In this document: piece by piece, positions 1-8,532 of the stretch
Position numbering within the stretch: the first letter of the stretch is position 1
How the letters are laid out: every line of letters begins with the position of its first letter
From: Paludibacteraceae bacterium
Lineage (GTDB): Bacteria > Bacteroidota > Bacteroidia > Bacteroidales > Paludibacteraceae
Length of the DNA: 64,000 nucleotides
Direction: 5' to 3'
NCBI GenBank assembly: GCA_024693065.1
Contig: JAILLP010000020.1
Span: 1 to 64,000, forward strand
Translations under genes and position numbers: made by a program
The notes under the pieces: generated by a model
Told to the model about the DNA's origin: nothing
The model's input: only the letters and a program-made list of their open reading frames with translations
The model's database searches: none

Positions 1-30
1 GAGGGGGCTTTTCGTTTCCGAAAGCGGGTG

Positions 31-61
31 CAAAAGTACGGCGCTTCTCGTTTCCCGCCAA
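31..61 (-). promoter_or_regulatory. Bacteroidetes-type promoter reading off the left edge
   Basis: On the minus strand a -7 box TACTTTTG (38-31) lies 20 bp downstream of a -33 TTG (61-59). This fits the Bacteroidetes primary sigma consensus TTG-(19-21)-TAnnTTTG. It fires towards position 1, so the gene it serves is outside the window. Positions 62-174 show no gene. Confidence 0.5.
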
Positions 62-174
62 ATCTTTTCGCATGTTTTTTTCGCCACGCATCACAATGCG
101 CTGTGTTTCAGCGAGAAAAATTTTAGTGGGATCATAAGATGTTTGGAGGAAGAGACGATAAATCGTCCCAAAAA

Positions 175-1560
175 TCACAAATTATTTTTTATCTCCATGG
201 CAAAATCCGACAACGTAGTGTCGCGGGCGCCCATCACGAGGATCACATCGCCCTCCTTCGCCTGCTCCTTCAGGTAAGGAATCATATCCTTGCGGTCAGG
301 AAAATAACGCACCTGATCGCTGGCCGCCTCCATCACCTTCACCACGTCGGCGGTCGTCACCTCACGGGTGACCGTGCCTCCCGCATAATAGACATCGGAA
401 AGGATAAACTGATCATTCGGACGGAGCGCCGGTATAACCTCCTGCTCCAACTCCTTGTGCATGAACTTCAGCGGACCGAACCCGTGCGGTTGGAACCAGG
501 CGAAGACTCTTTCCCCGACAGTCTGGCAGGCCCGGATGGCGCAAACCACCTCGGCGGGGTTATGGGCGAAGTCGTCGATGACGGTCACTCCCCTACTCAC
601 ACCCGTCAGCTGGGTCCTGCGGTAGATGCCCCGATAGGAGGCCAAAGCCTTGGCGCAATCCTTCACGCCGATGCCCACAGCGGCGCAACATGCGATAGCC
701 GCCAACGCATTCTCCATATTATGTCGACCGATCACTGGGATCGTCACCTCGGTTCCGTTGCAACTGAACGAAATGGAGAAGCCCTTCTGGCGGAAATCCC
801 TTCCCTCGTAGCCGCAGTCCGTCTCCACACCGAAGTCATAATCCTTATTCACAGAGAGTTCCTTGCTCCTCGGATGGCTTTGGTTGACGATGAAGCGACC
901 TGTGGTATGGCTTCTGAACGTATTGAATAGTTTCTCCAACTCATCGTATTCCTTGTGGTCACGGTCCATGTTGAGCAAAAGGGCGATTTCGGAAGTATAG
1001 TTCACGATGGAGCCGTCCGACTCGTCCGCCTCGATCACCAACCAATCGCTCTTCCCCACCCAAGCGTTGCCTGGCAGCCCCCGCTCCTGCAGGGAGGTCA
1101 GCCCCGCGCCACTCATGATGGATGGCGAGATGCCACACTGCTCCAATATATGGTATACCATCGCCGTGGTAGTAGACTTGCCGGAGGTGCCCCCCACCGC
1201 TATCGTACGCTTGGTGCGGGAGATGGAAGCGAGCAACTCCGATCGCTTCACGATAGGTATATGAAGTTGTAACGCCTTCTGATACTCGACGTTAGACTCT
1301 TCGATAGCCGTGGAGACGACCAGCACATCCACGTCGGGAGTCAAACCGGAGGCATCCTGGAAGAAACACTCGATGCCCTGGCTCTCGAACTGCTCCTGTA
1401 TCAACATCTTTTTTTCCTTTCCGAAAAGGCGGTCACTACCTGAAACTCGTTTCCCGATGCCCCTCAAATACTGGGCGATGGCGCTCATGCCCGTTCCGGC
1501 GATACCCACGAAAAAGAAATGGTGATGGGTTTGGAAATCATACAAATCATTCATCCTCAT
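175..1560 (-). CDS. Mur ligase family protein, MurC/Mpl-like paralogue
   Basis: A 461-residue ATP-dependent Mur ligase resembling UDP-N-acetylmuramate:amino acid ligases. The N-terminal nucleotide-sugar binding motif FVGIAGTGMSAIA is at residues 17-29, the P-loop GGTSGKSTTT at about 123-132, and a MurC-like DDFAHNP motif lies in the C-terminal third. It differs from the true MurC of this window (12165-13541), which has GTHGKTTT and DDYAHHP, so it is a paralogue and not a second copy. Family knowledge offers two roles: a variant L-Ala ligase, or an Mpl-type enzyme that recycles murein tripeptide. The sequence alone does not decide. It is monocistronic as seen here, and the start could also be Met3. 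Confidence 0.75.
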   Translation of the reverse strand: MRMNDLYDFQTHHHFFFVGIAGTGMSAIAQYLRGIGKRVSGSDRLFGKEKKMLIQEQFESQGIECFFQDASGLTPDVDVLVVSTAIEESNVEYQKALQLHIPIVKRSELLASISRTKRTIAVGGTSGKSTTTAMVYHILEQCGISPSIMSGAGLTSLQERGLPGNAWVGKSDWLVIEADESDGSIVNYTSEIALLLNMDRDHKEYDELEKLFNTFRSHTTGRFIVNQSHPRSKELSVNKDYDFGVETDCGYEGRDFRQKGFSISFSCNGTEVTIPVIGRHNMENALAAIACCAAVGIGVKDCAKALASYRGIYRRTQLTGVSRGVTVIDDFAHNPAEVVCAIRACQTVGERVFAWFQPHGFGPLKFMHKELEQEVIPALRPNDQFILSDVYYAGGTVTREVTTADVVKVMEAASDQVRYFPDRKDMIPYLKEQAKEGDVILVMGARDTTLSDFAMEIKNNL

Positions 1561-1937
1561 ACATAATTAAATCTAACGCAATATTACAAAAAATAATCCA
1601 CAAAAGGGCACGACGCTTCCATTTACCATATTGGATATTCTCAATCATTTACTATTTAACCATTTACGAATTACTATACATAGACACAGAACACTTATTT
1701 TTCTCATGTATCTTTTTATGAAAATTCCGCTCCAAAGGGAGGTCTGGTGTCCACAAAAAAGGGAGAAGGAAATGGGAAGGAAAAATCCTCCCCAAAAGAG
1801 GGAATCGGTCCCAAAATCGTATAAAAATGCGCAAAAATTCATATCTGGGGGCACATATGAAGAATTATTCACATCCGATGAAGAAAAATTACCACACATC
1901 TGAAGATTTTTTCACATCCTCACCCGACTTTGTAACC
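1561..1937. other. Intergenic, no gene supported
   Basis: AT-rich spacer. Short ORFs exist on both strands (for example 1645-1899 minus, 84 codons) but none has recognisable protein character, a ribosome-binding site or a promoter. Confidence 0.5.
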
Positions 1938-2099
1938 TATCTTTGAGATGTTAGATATAAACCACGTAATAGTTTCTCTCTGTTAAAATTTATAGGGGTT
2001 ATTTAACAAGGAGAATCGAACATGAACAACACAATGAACCACACCTGCGGATTAACCGTACGGTGTGGTTTTTCTTTTATTAAACTTCAAACGAATTAA
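1938..2099 (+). ncRNA. Small transcript with embedded mini-ORF and terminator
   Basis: A -7 box TATCTTTG is at 1938-1945, though no clear -33 TTG is visible. A good Shine-Dalgarno AAGGAG (2008-2013, rare in this phylum) sits 8 nt before an ATG at 2022. That ATG opens a 25-codon frame (stop 2097-2099), and the frame runs through a strong intrinsic terminator at 2037-2079. The likely transcript is about 125 nt. Because the terminator lies inside the mini-ORF, this could be a leader-peptide attenuator or a free small RNA. No plus-strand gene follows until serC at 3726, which favours a stand-alone RNA. Confidence 0.35.
2037..2079 (+). terminator. Intrinsic terminator
   Basis: Arms AACCACACC (2037-2045) and GGTGTGGTT (2062-2070) pair perfectly, with an inner CGG/CCG pair, and are followed by a T-rich tail (TTTTCTTTT). 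It ends the small transcript above and faces the convergent gene at 2199-3158. Confidence 0.7.
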
Positions 2100-2198
2100 G
2101 ACAATGTTATTGCGTATGATGTGAGAAGATCAATACTTTATAGTCATCATTTTTATTTATTCATTCCTTCCGCTCTTATTTTTACTGTTTTATTATCT

Positions 2199-3158
2199 TT
2201 ATTCGCTTGTCTTGCCATTATTTCCCAATGCCTCTATATAGTATTTCGGAGTCAATGGTAATCCTGTTGGTGTGTTATATCGCTCATATTCCTCATTGGA
2301 CGGAGATGGATTGCACACATAAAACGCCTGGGTTTTGTCCACGTCATAGGCAATCAGGACTCTTTGCCGCTCCCTATATGCTGTCTTTTCGACCCTTTTG
2401 TGGGCAAATAACAATTCGTCGCTTTGGGGTGCGTCAAAATACACGTACTTTTTGCTATTCTTTACTACTACAGCTGAAATAACCTTCGCTGTGTGATTCT
2501 TTTTCCTAAGCAGGAACTCCATTAATTCATCTTTTGTCGGTGTGTCTTTTAGACTGTGTATTTTGTTGCTCAACTTCACACCGTTTGTGCAATACTCTAT
2601 CTGCAATTCATTTGGATGGGGTTCGTAGCACTTTGTATTGTAGATGTTGTAGTAGAACGATTCGTTTTCTTTCGGCAGCTCTGGAAAAGAAACTATTATT
2701 GTGTCTTTGCGTCGTACGTTCCATTTCCTAGAGATTCCTATTTGCTCTTTCCTTGTTCTCACATCATTGAATAGACATACTGTACAACGAGGATTACCCC
2801 AGAACGGATATGTGGATTTCACAACAGAGGTATACACCATGCCGTGTTTTTTTGCTGTCGTGGCATAAAACACCTTACGTTCTATTACATATATTGAAAA
2901 GAAACTAGAAAAAAAAGCGATAACACTATATATAAAAAGACATATCAAAATATCTCCATCCCAGCTGTCCCAATTAAAAAGGCAATATACAATAAATAAC
3001 ACAAGATATATTAGGATTTCGAAGCCGAATCCTATTCCCGTGTCAAATAGATAATATAATCTGTAATGGAATAGAATTAGCACGGCTACAAGAATTGTGC
3101 CTATGATAGGAATATGTTTTTTTACTCTACTCATCATATTTTGTATAGTCATCTCCAA
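2199..3158 (-). CDS. Hypothetical membrane protein, three TM segments
   Basis: I do not recognise this 319-residue protein. Three hydrophobic segments at about residues 17-37, 43-63 and 69-92 are followed by a soluble C-terminal part of some 220 residues, rich in aromatic, charged and Cys residues, with no known motif. The gene is visibly more AT-rich than its neighbours and uses A/T-ending codons freely, unlike the G/C-ending codons of serC or the division genes. It has no operon partner. Recent acquisition or weak selection is possible. It is probably an inner-membrane protein with a cytoplasmic domain, but orientation cannot be fixed. Confidence 0.6.
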   Translation of the reverse strand: MEMTIQNMMSRVKKHIPIIGTILVAVLILFHYRLYYLFDTGIGFGFEILIYLVLFIVYCLFNWDSWDGDILICLFIYSVIAFFSSFFSIYVIERKVFYATTAKKHGMVYTSVVKSTYPFWGNPRCTVCLFNDVRTRKEQIGISRKWNVRRKDTIIVSFPELPKENESFYYNIYNTKCYEPHPNELQIEYCTNGVKLSNKIHSLKDTPTKDELMEFLLRKKNHTAKVISAVVVKNSKKYVYFDAPQSDELLFAHKRVEKTAYRERQRVLIAYDVDKTQAFYVCNPSPSNEEYERYNTPTGLPLTPKYYIEALGNNGKTSE

Positions 3159-3725
3159 AGAGATTGATAATATAATTCGTGTTGATGTCCGTTACCCATT
3201 TCACGAGTACGTTACCTACTGCATCTGTTGTTTTTTCGGCAATAAAATTACAGTATAATTCATTAGGGAAACAAACCACCACCTATTTATCAGTACACCC
3301 AGCACCCATTCCGAGCGATAAAATTTGTCTCATCCCCACAAAATTAATTGTTTTTTGTTAAGTTCCAAATGCCCTTGTAGCATTTGTGATAATTTTACGT
3401 ATTTTATTAACAAGAAAACAACGTGTCATGCGAAAAAGACTAAAAGATTTTTTTCAACATGTTTTTCAGACAATTTGTAAGTCAATCCGTCATTCCGTTC
3501 GATAAAAATAGCAAAAAGATAGTTCAAGTATCGATTTTTATACAAAGTGTCATTCAAAACTATCATTTTTAATTGTTTACAAAAGAAAAATATTCATTTT
3601 GTTAGCAAAAAAAGTTATTAAGTTATGCTTCGATTAGGGAAAATTGTTACCTTTGCGGCGAATTTCCGAAACAGAAAGGGAACGAATAAATTAAAATATA
3701 AACATATAACTAATTGTTTTAGAAT
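3159..3725. other. Intergenic upstream of serC
   Basis: AT-rich 0.57 kb. It holds the divergent upstream regions of the membrane protein gene and serC. Apart from the serC promoter, no gene or strong hairpin was found; the 60-codon plus ORF at 3179-3361 has no protein-like composition. Confidence 0.5.
3648..3655 (+). promoter_or_regulatory. serC promoter -7 box
   Basis: TACCTTTG matches TAnnTTTG, 70 bp before the serC start. The -33 region (TTATG about 20 bp upstream) is a weak match to TTG. Confidence 0.5.
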
Positions 3726-4811
3726 ATGAAAATGCACAATTTTAATGCTGGACCATCCATCCTTCCACGCGAAGTGATCGAGGACACCGCAAAAGCAGTT
3801 TTGGATTTCGAGGGACACGGTCTTTCCATTCTTGAAATCAGTCACCGCGCGAAATACTTCCAACCGGTAGTAGACGAAGCGGAGGCATTGTTCAAGGAGT
3901 TGTTAAACATTCCTGACGGATACAAAGTACTTTTCCTCGGTGGCGGTGCCAGCCTGGAATTCTGCATGGTTCCATACAACTTCCTCCACAAGAAGGCAGG
4001 TTATGTGAACACTGGCGTATGGGCAAAGAAAGCCATGAAAGAGGCTAAGCGCTTCGGCGAGGTGGTTGAGGTTGCATCCAGCGCGGACACCACTTACAAC
4101 TACTTGCCAAAGGGTTACAGCGTACCAGCTGACTTGGATTACCTGCACATCACAACGAACAACACGATCTACGGAACTGAGTTGCACGCAGATCCTAACG
4201 TGCCAGTTCGTTTGATCGCCGACATGTCTTCCGACATCTTCTCCCGTCCGATCGACGTGGCAAAATACGATTGCATCTACGGTGGCGCACAGAAGAACTT
4301 GGCTCCTGCCGGTGTAACCTTCGTCATCGTGAAAGAGAGCGCATTGACCAAGGAAGAGGGTTCCATCCCTACGATGTTGGACTATCGCACACACGTAGCC
4401 AACGGCTCCATGTTCAACACTCCTCCGGTATTGCCGGTTTACACCGCATTGTTGAACCTCAGATGGATCAAGAAGCAAGGTGGTGTGAAAGAGATGCAAC
4501 GTCGCGCCGAGGAGCGTGCCAACCTGCTCTACAGCAAGATCGACAACAGCAAGATCTTCAAGCCAACAATCGCCGACAAGAACGACCGTTCCTACATGAA
4601 CATCTGCTTCGTGTTGAAGGACGAGTTGCTCGACAGGAAAGAGGAGATCGAGAAGGACTTCATGGCATTCGCCACGGAGAGAGGCATGGTGGGCATCAAG
4701 GGTCACCGTTCAGTGGGCGGTTTCCGCGCATCCTGCTACAACGCTTTGCCTCTTGAGAGCGTGAAGGCTTTGGTAAACTGCATCGACGAGTACGAGGCAA
4801 AATTCAAATAA
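3726..4811 (+). CDS. serC: Phosphoserine aminotransferase
   Basis: A 361-residue class V PLP aminotransferase of normal SerC length. It converts 3-phosphohydroxypyruvate and glutamate to phosphoserine in serine synthesis, and acts on the analogous PLP-pathway intermediate in some bacteria. The N-terminus has the SerC signature [10 protein letters not shown], and GGAQKN in the middle carries the expected PLP lysine. The C-terminal [14 protein letters not shown] motif is also typical. It is followed by serA after a 70-bp gap that contains a palindromic repeat. Serine made here is the substrate of the serine acetyltransferase at 38971. Confidence 0.95.
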   Translation: MKMHNFNAGPSILPREVIEDTAKAVLDFEGHGLSILEISHRAKYFQPVVDEAEALFKELLNIPDGYKVLFLGGGASLEFCMVPYNFLHKKAGYVNTGVWAKKAMKEAKRFGEVVEVASSADTTYNYLPKGYSVPADLDYLHITTNNTIYGTELHADPNVPVRLIADMSSDIFSRPIDVAKYDCIYGGAQKNLAPAGVTFVIVKESALTKEEGSIPTMLDYRTHVANGSMFNTPPVLPVYTALLNLRWIKKQGGVKEMQRRAEERANLLYSKIDNSKIFKPTIADKNDRSYMNICFVLKDELLDRKEEIEKDFMAFATERGMVGIKGHRSVGGFRASCYNALPLESVKALVNCIDEYEAKFK

Positions 4812-4834
4812 TAAGAAATAATAATCCATGATAG

Positions 4835-4860
4835 TAGAGACGTAGCGTGCTACGTCTCTA
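4835..4860. repeat. Palindromic repeat, copy 1
   Basis: Perfect 12-bp arms TAGAGACGTAGC (4835-4846) and GCTACGTCTCTA (4849-4860) with a 2-nt loop, in the serC-serA gap. The outer sequence TAGAGACG/CGTCTCTA is shared with the palindrome at 5882-5909. It looks like a dispersed REP-like palindrome; without a T-run it is not a classical terminator. Confidence 0.6.
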
Positions 4861-4881
4861 TATCGTTAAAAAGATACAGAT

Positions 4882-5799
4882 ATGAAGGTATTAGTAGCCA
4901 CAGAAAAACCGTTCGCTAAAGTAGCCATCGACGGTATAAAGAAAGAGTTGGACGCTGCCGGATTCGACATGGTCCTTTTGGAGAAATACACCGAGAAGAA
5001 GCAATTGTTGGACGCCGCAGCCGACGCTGAAGCAATCATCATCCGTAGCGATGTGATCGACGCTGAAGTGTTCGACGCAGCCAAGAAACTGAAGATCGTC
5101 GTACGCGCCGGCGCAGGTTACGACAACGTGGATTTGGCGGCAGCCACCGCACACAACGTATGCGTGATGAACACTCCAGGCCAGAACGCCAACGCAGTAG
5201 CTGAGTTGGTATTCGGTTTGTTGGTATTCGCCGCACGTAACTTCTACAACGGAAAGTCCGGCTCTGAGTTGATGGGCAAGAAGCTCGGTTTGTTGGCATT
5301 CGGAAACGTAGGCCGCAACGTAGCGCGCATCGCAAAGGGCTTCGGCATGGACGTATACGCATACGACGCGTTCTGCCCTGCATCCGCCATCGAATCAGCC
5401 GGTGTGAAGGCGGTAGCCAACCAGAACGAGTTGTTCAAGACTTGCGACATCGTTTCATTGCACATCCCTGCAACACCAGAGACCAAGAACAGCATCAACT
5501 ACGATATGGTAGGTCAGATGAAGAAGGGCGCCGTGTTGATCAACACAGCCCGCAAGGAGGTCATCGACGAGGCTGGGTTGCTCAAGTTGATGGCTGAACG
5601 CGAGGATTTGAAGTACATCACAGACATCATGCCAGCTGCCAACGACGAGTTCGCAAAATTCGAGGGCCGTTACTTCTCAACGCCTAAGAAGATGGGTGCG
5701 CAGACCACAGAGGCCAACACCAACGCAGGTATCGCAGCCGCTAAGCAAATCGTGGACTTCATCAAGAACGGTAACGAGAAGTTCAGAGTGAACAAATAA
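4882..5799 (+). CDS. serA: D-3-phosphoglycerate dehydrogenase
   Basis: A 305-residue D-isomer-specific 2-hydroxyacid dehydrogenase that oxidises 3-phosphoglycerate with NAD, the first step of serine synthesis. The NAD-binding Rossmann segment is seen as GLLAFGNVGRNVA around residue 135, followed by HIPATPET and INTARKEVID in the expected order. It is the short form, lacking the C-terminal ACT/regulatory domains of the longer enzymes, as is common in Bacteroidetes, so feedback control by serine through an ACT domain is not expected. It lies directly downstream of serC and ends at an intrinsic terminator. Confidence 0.92.
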   Translation: MKVLVATEKPFAKVAIDGIKKELDAAGFDMVLLEKYTEKKQLLDAAADAEAIIIRSDVIDAEVFDAAKKLKIVVRAGAGYDNVDLAAATAHNVCVMNTPGQNANAVAELVFGLLVFAARNFYNGKSGSELMGKKLGLLAFGNVGRNVARIAKGFGMDVYAYDAFCPASAIESAGVKAVANQNELFKTCDIVSLHIPATPETKNSINYDMVGQMKKGAVLINTARKEVIDEAGLLKLMAEREDLKYITDIMPAANDEFAKFEGRYFSTPKKMGAQTTEANTNAGIAAAKQIVDFIKNGNEKFRVNK

Positions 5800-5818
5800 T
5801 CCACACGGATAATCCTAC

Positions 5819-5858
5819 AGAGGGCGGAAGGTCATTGGGCTTTCCGCCCTCTTTTTTT
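5819..5858 (+). terminator. serC-serA terminator
   Basis: AGAGGGCGGAA(A)G on the left and CTTTCCGCCCTCT on the right form a strong GC-rich hairpin with a 9-nt loop, followed by T7. Confidence 0.9.
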
Positions 5859-5881
5859 CATGCGGAATCTGCCGCCGTACC

Positions 5882-5909
5882 GTAGAGACGCAAGATATTG
5901 CGTCTCTAC
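5882..5909. repeat. Palindromic repeat, copy 2
   Basis: Arms GTAGAGACGCAA (5882-5893) and TTGCGTCTCTAC (5898-5909) with a GATA loop. It shares the TAGAGACG end with the element at 4835-4860 but differs at the loop end with both strands changed together, so pairing is kept. Confidence 0.6.
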
Positions 5910-5959
5910 AATAGGGCACAGCCCATTCCCATTGGGTTTTTAACTTGTTTCGCACAAAC

Positions 5960-6027
5960 AAAAAAACCATCGAAGAAGAGACCTCGATGGCTTTTGGGCA
6001 TGGCTAAAAATCACGATCAACCACACC
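5960..6027 (-). ncRNA. Two-hairpin element R1 with terminator
   Basis: Read on the minus strand, a 9-bp stem (plus-strand arms 5997-6005 and 6019-6027, with three G-U pairs) is followed 6 nt later by a terminator hairpin CCATCGA/TCGATGG (5990-5967) with a T7 tail. It is one of three related elements in this spacer (see R2, R3). The upstream minus-strand sequence (about 6040-6075) also resembles that of R2. A -7-like TTTATTTG with a TTG 20 bp upstream is present but not a full consensus. Confidence 0.45.
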
Positions 6028-6388
6028 TAACGCTCTTAAGACAAAAACAATGTCGTGAGCAAGTTTACAAATAAAAGGTGTTTTTTATATATTTTCAATA
6101 TTTCCTACACAGCAACAGACAAAACATCAACTACACATTCATATCATCGTTCACCTAACCTGTAAGCGAATGAGGAAAATACATTTATCAATATTTTCTT
6201 TCACACATTTTTCGCAACCTATAAAGGGACTCAAAAAACAACCATCCGTTCAACATGACAAATCGCAATCGTCGAATACCTTTACAATGCAAATATAGTC
6301 ATTTCGCAATAAAAAACTATATTTCATACAAAAAAATTATAAAAATTTTCAACATGAATATAATGAAGAAAAGAAAGGCGGGAGAAAG

Positions 6389-6457
6389 GGCAAAAGCCAC
6401 CGAAGCAATCTCGCTCCGGTGGCAATTTAGCATGGTTGGGAATCGCAAAACAACCAT
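6389..6457 (-). ncRNA. Two-hairpin element R2 with terminator
   Basis: On the minus strand, stem ATGGTTG/CAACCAT (plus arms 6432-6438 and 6451-6457) encloses the loop whose plus-strand sequence is GGAATCGCAAAA. It is followed 8 nt later by the hairpin GCCACCG/CGGTGGC (6396-6402 with 6417-6423) and a short T4 tail. The loop is nearly identical to R3, while the stem bases differ and covary. The 69-codon plus-strand ORF over this site is not credible. Confidence 0.45.
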
Positions 6458-6845
6458 ACACTAAAAGGCTAGGAACCAATAAGTTCCCAAGTTATTTACG
6501 AATAAAAAGGTTGTCCGTTTACGTCTCGCCAGGCACTTTGGAGCAATAGAGTGCCCAACATTCATCAATATTTTCAAATTGAGAAACATCATGAACAAAG
6601 TTCGCATGAAGATACAAGTATCCCTCCTCGAATTATCTATAATCGATTGTCACACAATATCTTGCCAAACTAAGATTCACTTTGTTTCATAAGAAATATA
6701 ACAAACTCTTCTGTTTTTTATTCTTATGGTATAAATATAAGCAAAGTTTTAAAATAAATCAAATTTCAAACATGATTTTTTTAAACGCAGACGCAGGAAA
6801 ATCAATTAAATAGCAAATATCAATAAAAACAGACACAAACACATA

Positions 6846-6912
6846 TAAAAAACCACCGAAAGGGATAGACCCTCGGTGGCTATTGTGCGGTTAGGAATCG
6901 CAAAAACCGCAC
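6846..6912 (-). ncRNA. Two-hairpin element R3; 3' end of the yqeY transcript
   Basis: On the minus strand, stem GTGCGGTT/AACCGCAC (plus arms 6885-6892 and 6905-6912) has the loop AGGAATCGCAAA on the plus strand. It is followed 5 nt later by a terminator hairpin CCACCGA/TCGGTGG (6853-6859 with 6873-6879) with T6. It lies 22 bp beyond the yqeY stop codon, so here the element is the terminator region of the division operon. R1 and R2 lie about 430-460 bp further on, without a gene. Confidence 0.55.
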
Positions 6913-6933
6913 GGAGAAGCACTTCGGCAGAGA

Positions 6934-7383
6934 TTAAGCCAGAAGTGATTTAACCTTTTCGGAGATTGCTCTACCATCCGCCTTACCGGCGAGCTTTTTG
7001 GAAGCGATGCCCATCACCTTACCCATCTCCTTAGCGGAAGTAGCGCCCACCTCCGCAATAATTTCCTTCAATGCGGCGGTCAGTTCCTCGCCGCTCATCT
7101 GTTTAGGCAAGTAGGCTTCGATAACGGAGGCTTCAGCCAATTCATTTTCCGCCAGCTCAGGGCGATTTTGTTCCGTGAAGATCGCAGCGGATTCCTTACG
7201 TTGCTTCACCATCTTTTGGAGGATCTTCAAAGCCGTATCATCGCTCAACTCACCATCAGCATTCTTTGCGGTCTTAGCCTCAATGAATTCCTTCTTGACG
7301 CCACGGAGCGCCTCCAACTTCACTTTGTCACGAGCGAGCATCGCCTTTTTGATGTCCTCGCTGATTTGATCAAATAATGCCAT
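6934..7383 (-). CDS. GatB/YqeY domain protein
   Basis: A 149-residue YqeY-family protein of standard length: an N-terminal helical part, then the QMSGEELTAALKEI and AKEMGKVMG segments typical of the tRNA-amidotransferase tail-like fold. YqeY shares this fold with the C-terminal tail of GatB, and its exact role is unknown. It is the last gene of the division cluster, 11 bp after the second ftsZ. An ftsZ-yqeY linkage is known from other Bacteroidales. Confidence 0.85.
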   Translation of the reverse strand: MALFDQISEDIKKAMLARDKVKLEALRGVKKEFIEAKTAKNADGELSDDTALKILQKMVKQRKESAAIFTEQNRPELAENELAEASVIEAYLPKQMSGEELTAALKEIIAEVGATSAKEMGKVMGIASKKLAGKADGRAISEKVKSLLA

Positions 7384-7394
7384 AAACGTATAAT

Positions 7395-8525
7395 TTAAAA
7401 TTCATTCAATCTACCATAAGCCGGGCTATTCATCTCCTCCTCCGTCATATCGCCCAAATCGAATAGAGACACATGAGCAGGGGAAGGCGATGATTGTTTT
7501 TTCCCGGAGAAATCTTTCTCCAACTCAAGCGACACATGTTCCCTTATTTCAGGACGGAGACCCGTCGCCACAATGGTCACACTCAGATCCTCGCCCAGCG
7601 CATCATCATCCATCAGGCCCATGACCAGATTTGTCTTCTTGTCAACGCCCTTCTCTTTCCTGAGATAATTCTGGATCTCATTCAGTTCCTTCGTCATCAA
7701 CGAATGGGAGTTCGACGTAATGATATTCAGCAGCATATCCTTTGCGCCGGAGAGTTGGGATTGCAGCAACAACGGGGAATTCAGCGCATTCTCCAGAGCC
7801 ACTCTGGCGCGGTCCTTTCCCGAAGCCTTACCATAAGCCATCACCACATCACCGCTATCTTGCAAAACAGTGCGCACATCCGCCATATCTATATTGATTC
7901 GCCCGCTCTTCGTGACGATATCAGCCATCGCCTTCGCGGCGTCCGCCATAAGATCATCCGCCTTATCGAATGAGGCATTAATAGGGAGGTCGCTATACAG
8001 GTCGAAGATCCGTTGGGTGTCCACCAGCACGATAGCATCCGCGCTCTTACGCATCTGTTCCACGCCCTTCTTCGCCAGTTCCATCTTCGTCTCGCCCTCG
8101 ATATCAGGAGGCAAGCAGACAAAACCCACCGTCAAGACGCCTCTCGACTTAGAGACCTGCGCCACATAAGGACCAGCGCCCGTACCCGTACCCTTACCGA
8201 AACCAGCAGTGACGAAAGCCATCTCAGTGCCATCAGAAAAAAGGTCACGCAGTTCGTCCAAGGAATCCTCCGCAATGCGCAATCCAACTTCAGGGTTACC
8301 ACCCGCACCCAGGCCATCGCCCAACTGTATCTTCACAGGAACAGTCGAATTACGGAGAGCCTTTCGGTCGGTATTACATATCGCGAAAGAGACGTCCTCC
8401 ACCTGCAAATCATAGACATGCTGCACCACATTACCGCCACACCCTCCGACGCCCACGATCTTCACGATGGGGTTCGAATCAGGCATATCCGGTTGGATAA
8501 TTATGTCATCAGCAAAATCTATCAT
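7395..8525 (-). CDS. Second FtsZ-like protein, divergent and tailless
   Basis: A 376-residue FtsZ/tubulin-family GTPase, clearly homologous to the ftsZ upstream but diverged throughout. The N-terminal GVGGCGGN motif is intact. The GTP-binding loop reads GKGTGTG (110-116), with Lys111 replacing the second Gly of GGGTGTG. The T7 synergy loop NIDMADV (211-217) keeps both catalytic aspartates, D213 and D216. The long disordered linker of FtsZ is almost absent, yet the extreme C-terminus keeps a SPAYGRL peptide resembling the FtsZ tail that binds FtsA. It starts 7 bp after the ftsZ stop, so it is co-transcribed. It is likely a modulator or co-polymer of the Z-ring; whether it hydrolyses GTP is unclear. 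Confidence 0.85.
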   Translation of the reverse strand: MIDFADDIIIQPDMPDSNPIVKIVGVGGCGGNVVQHVYDLQVEDVSFAICNTDRKALRNSTVPVKIQLGDGLGAGGNPEVGLRIAEDSLDELRDLFSDGTEMAFVTAGFGKGTGTGAGPYVAQVSKSRGVLTVGFVCLPPDIEGETKMELAKKGVEQMRKSADAIVLVDTQRIFDLYSDLPINASFDKADDLMADAAKAMADIVTKSGRINIDMADVRTVLQDSGDVVMAYGKASGKDRARVALENALNSPLLLQSQLSGAKDMLLNIITSNSHSLMTKELNEIQNYLRKEKGVDKKTNLVMGLMDDDALGEDLSVTIVATGLRPEIREHVSLELEKDFSGKKQSSPSPAHVSLFDLGDMTEEEMNSPAYGRLNEF

Positions 8526-8532
8526 GTTTTAA

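Noticed and set aside
1645-1899. 84-codon minus ORF
   Set aside because: No protein-like composition, no promoter or ribosome-binding site, not in an operon.
3903-4706. Long minus ORF over serC and similar long antisense ORFs over the GC-rich genes
   Set aside because: They mirror the codon bias of the real genes on the other strand and carry no recognisable domains.
6255-6464. 69-codon plus ORF over element R2
   Set aside because: It reads through a hairpin element transcribed from the other strand and has no protein-like character.
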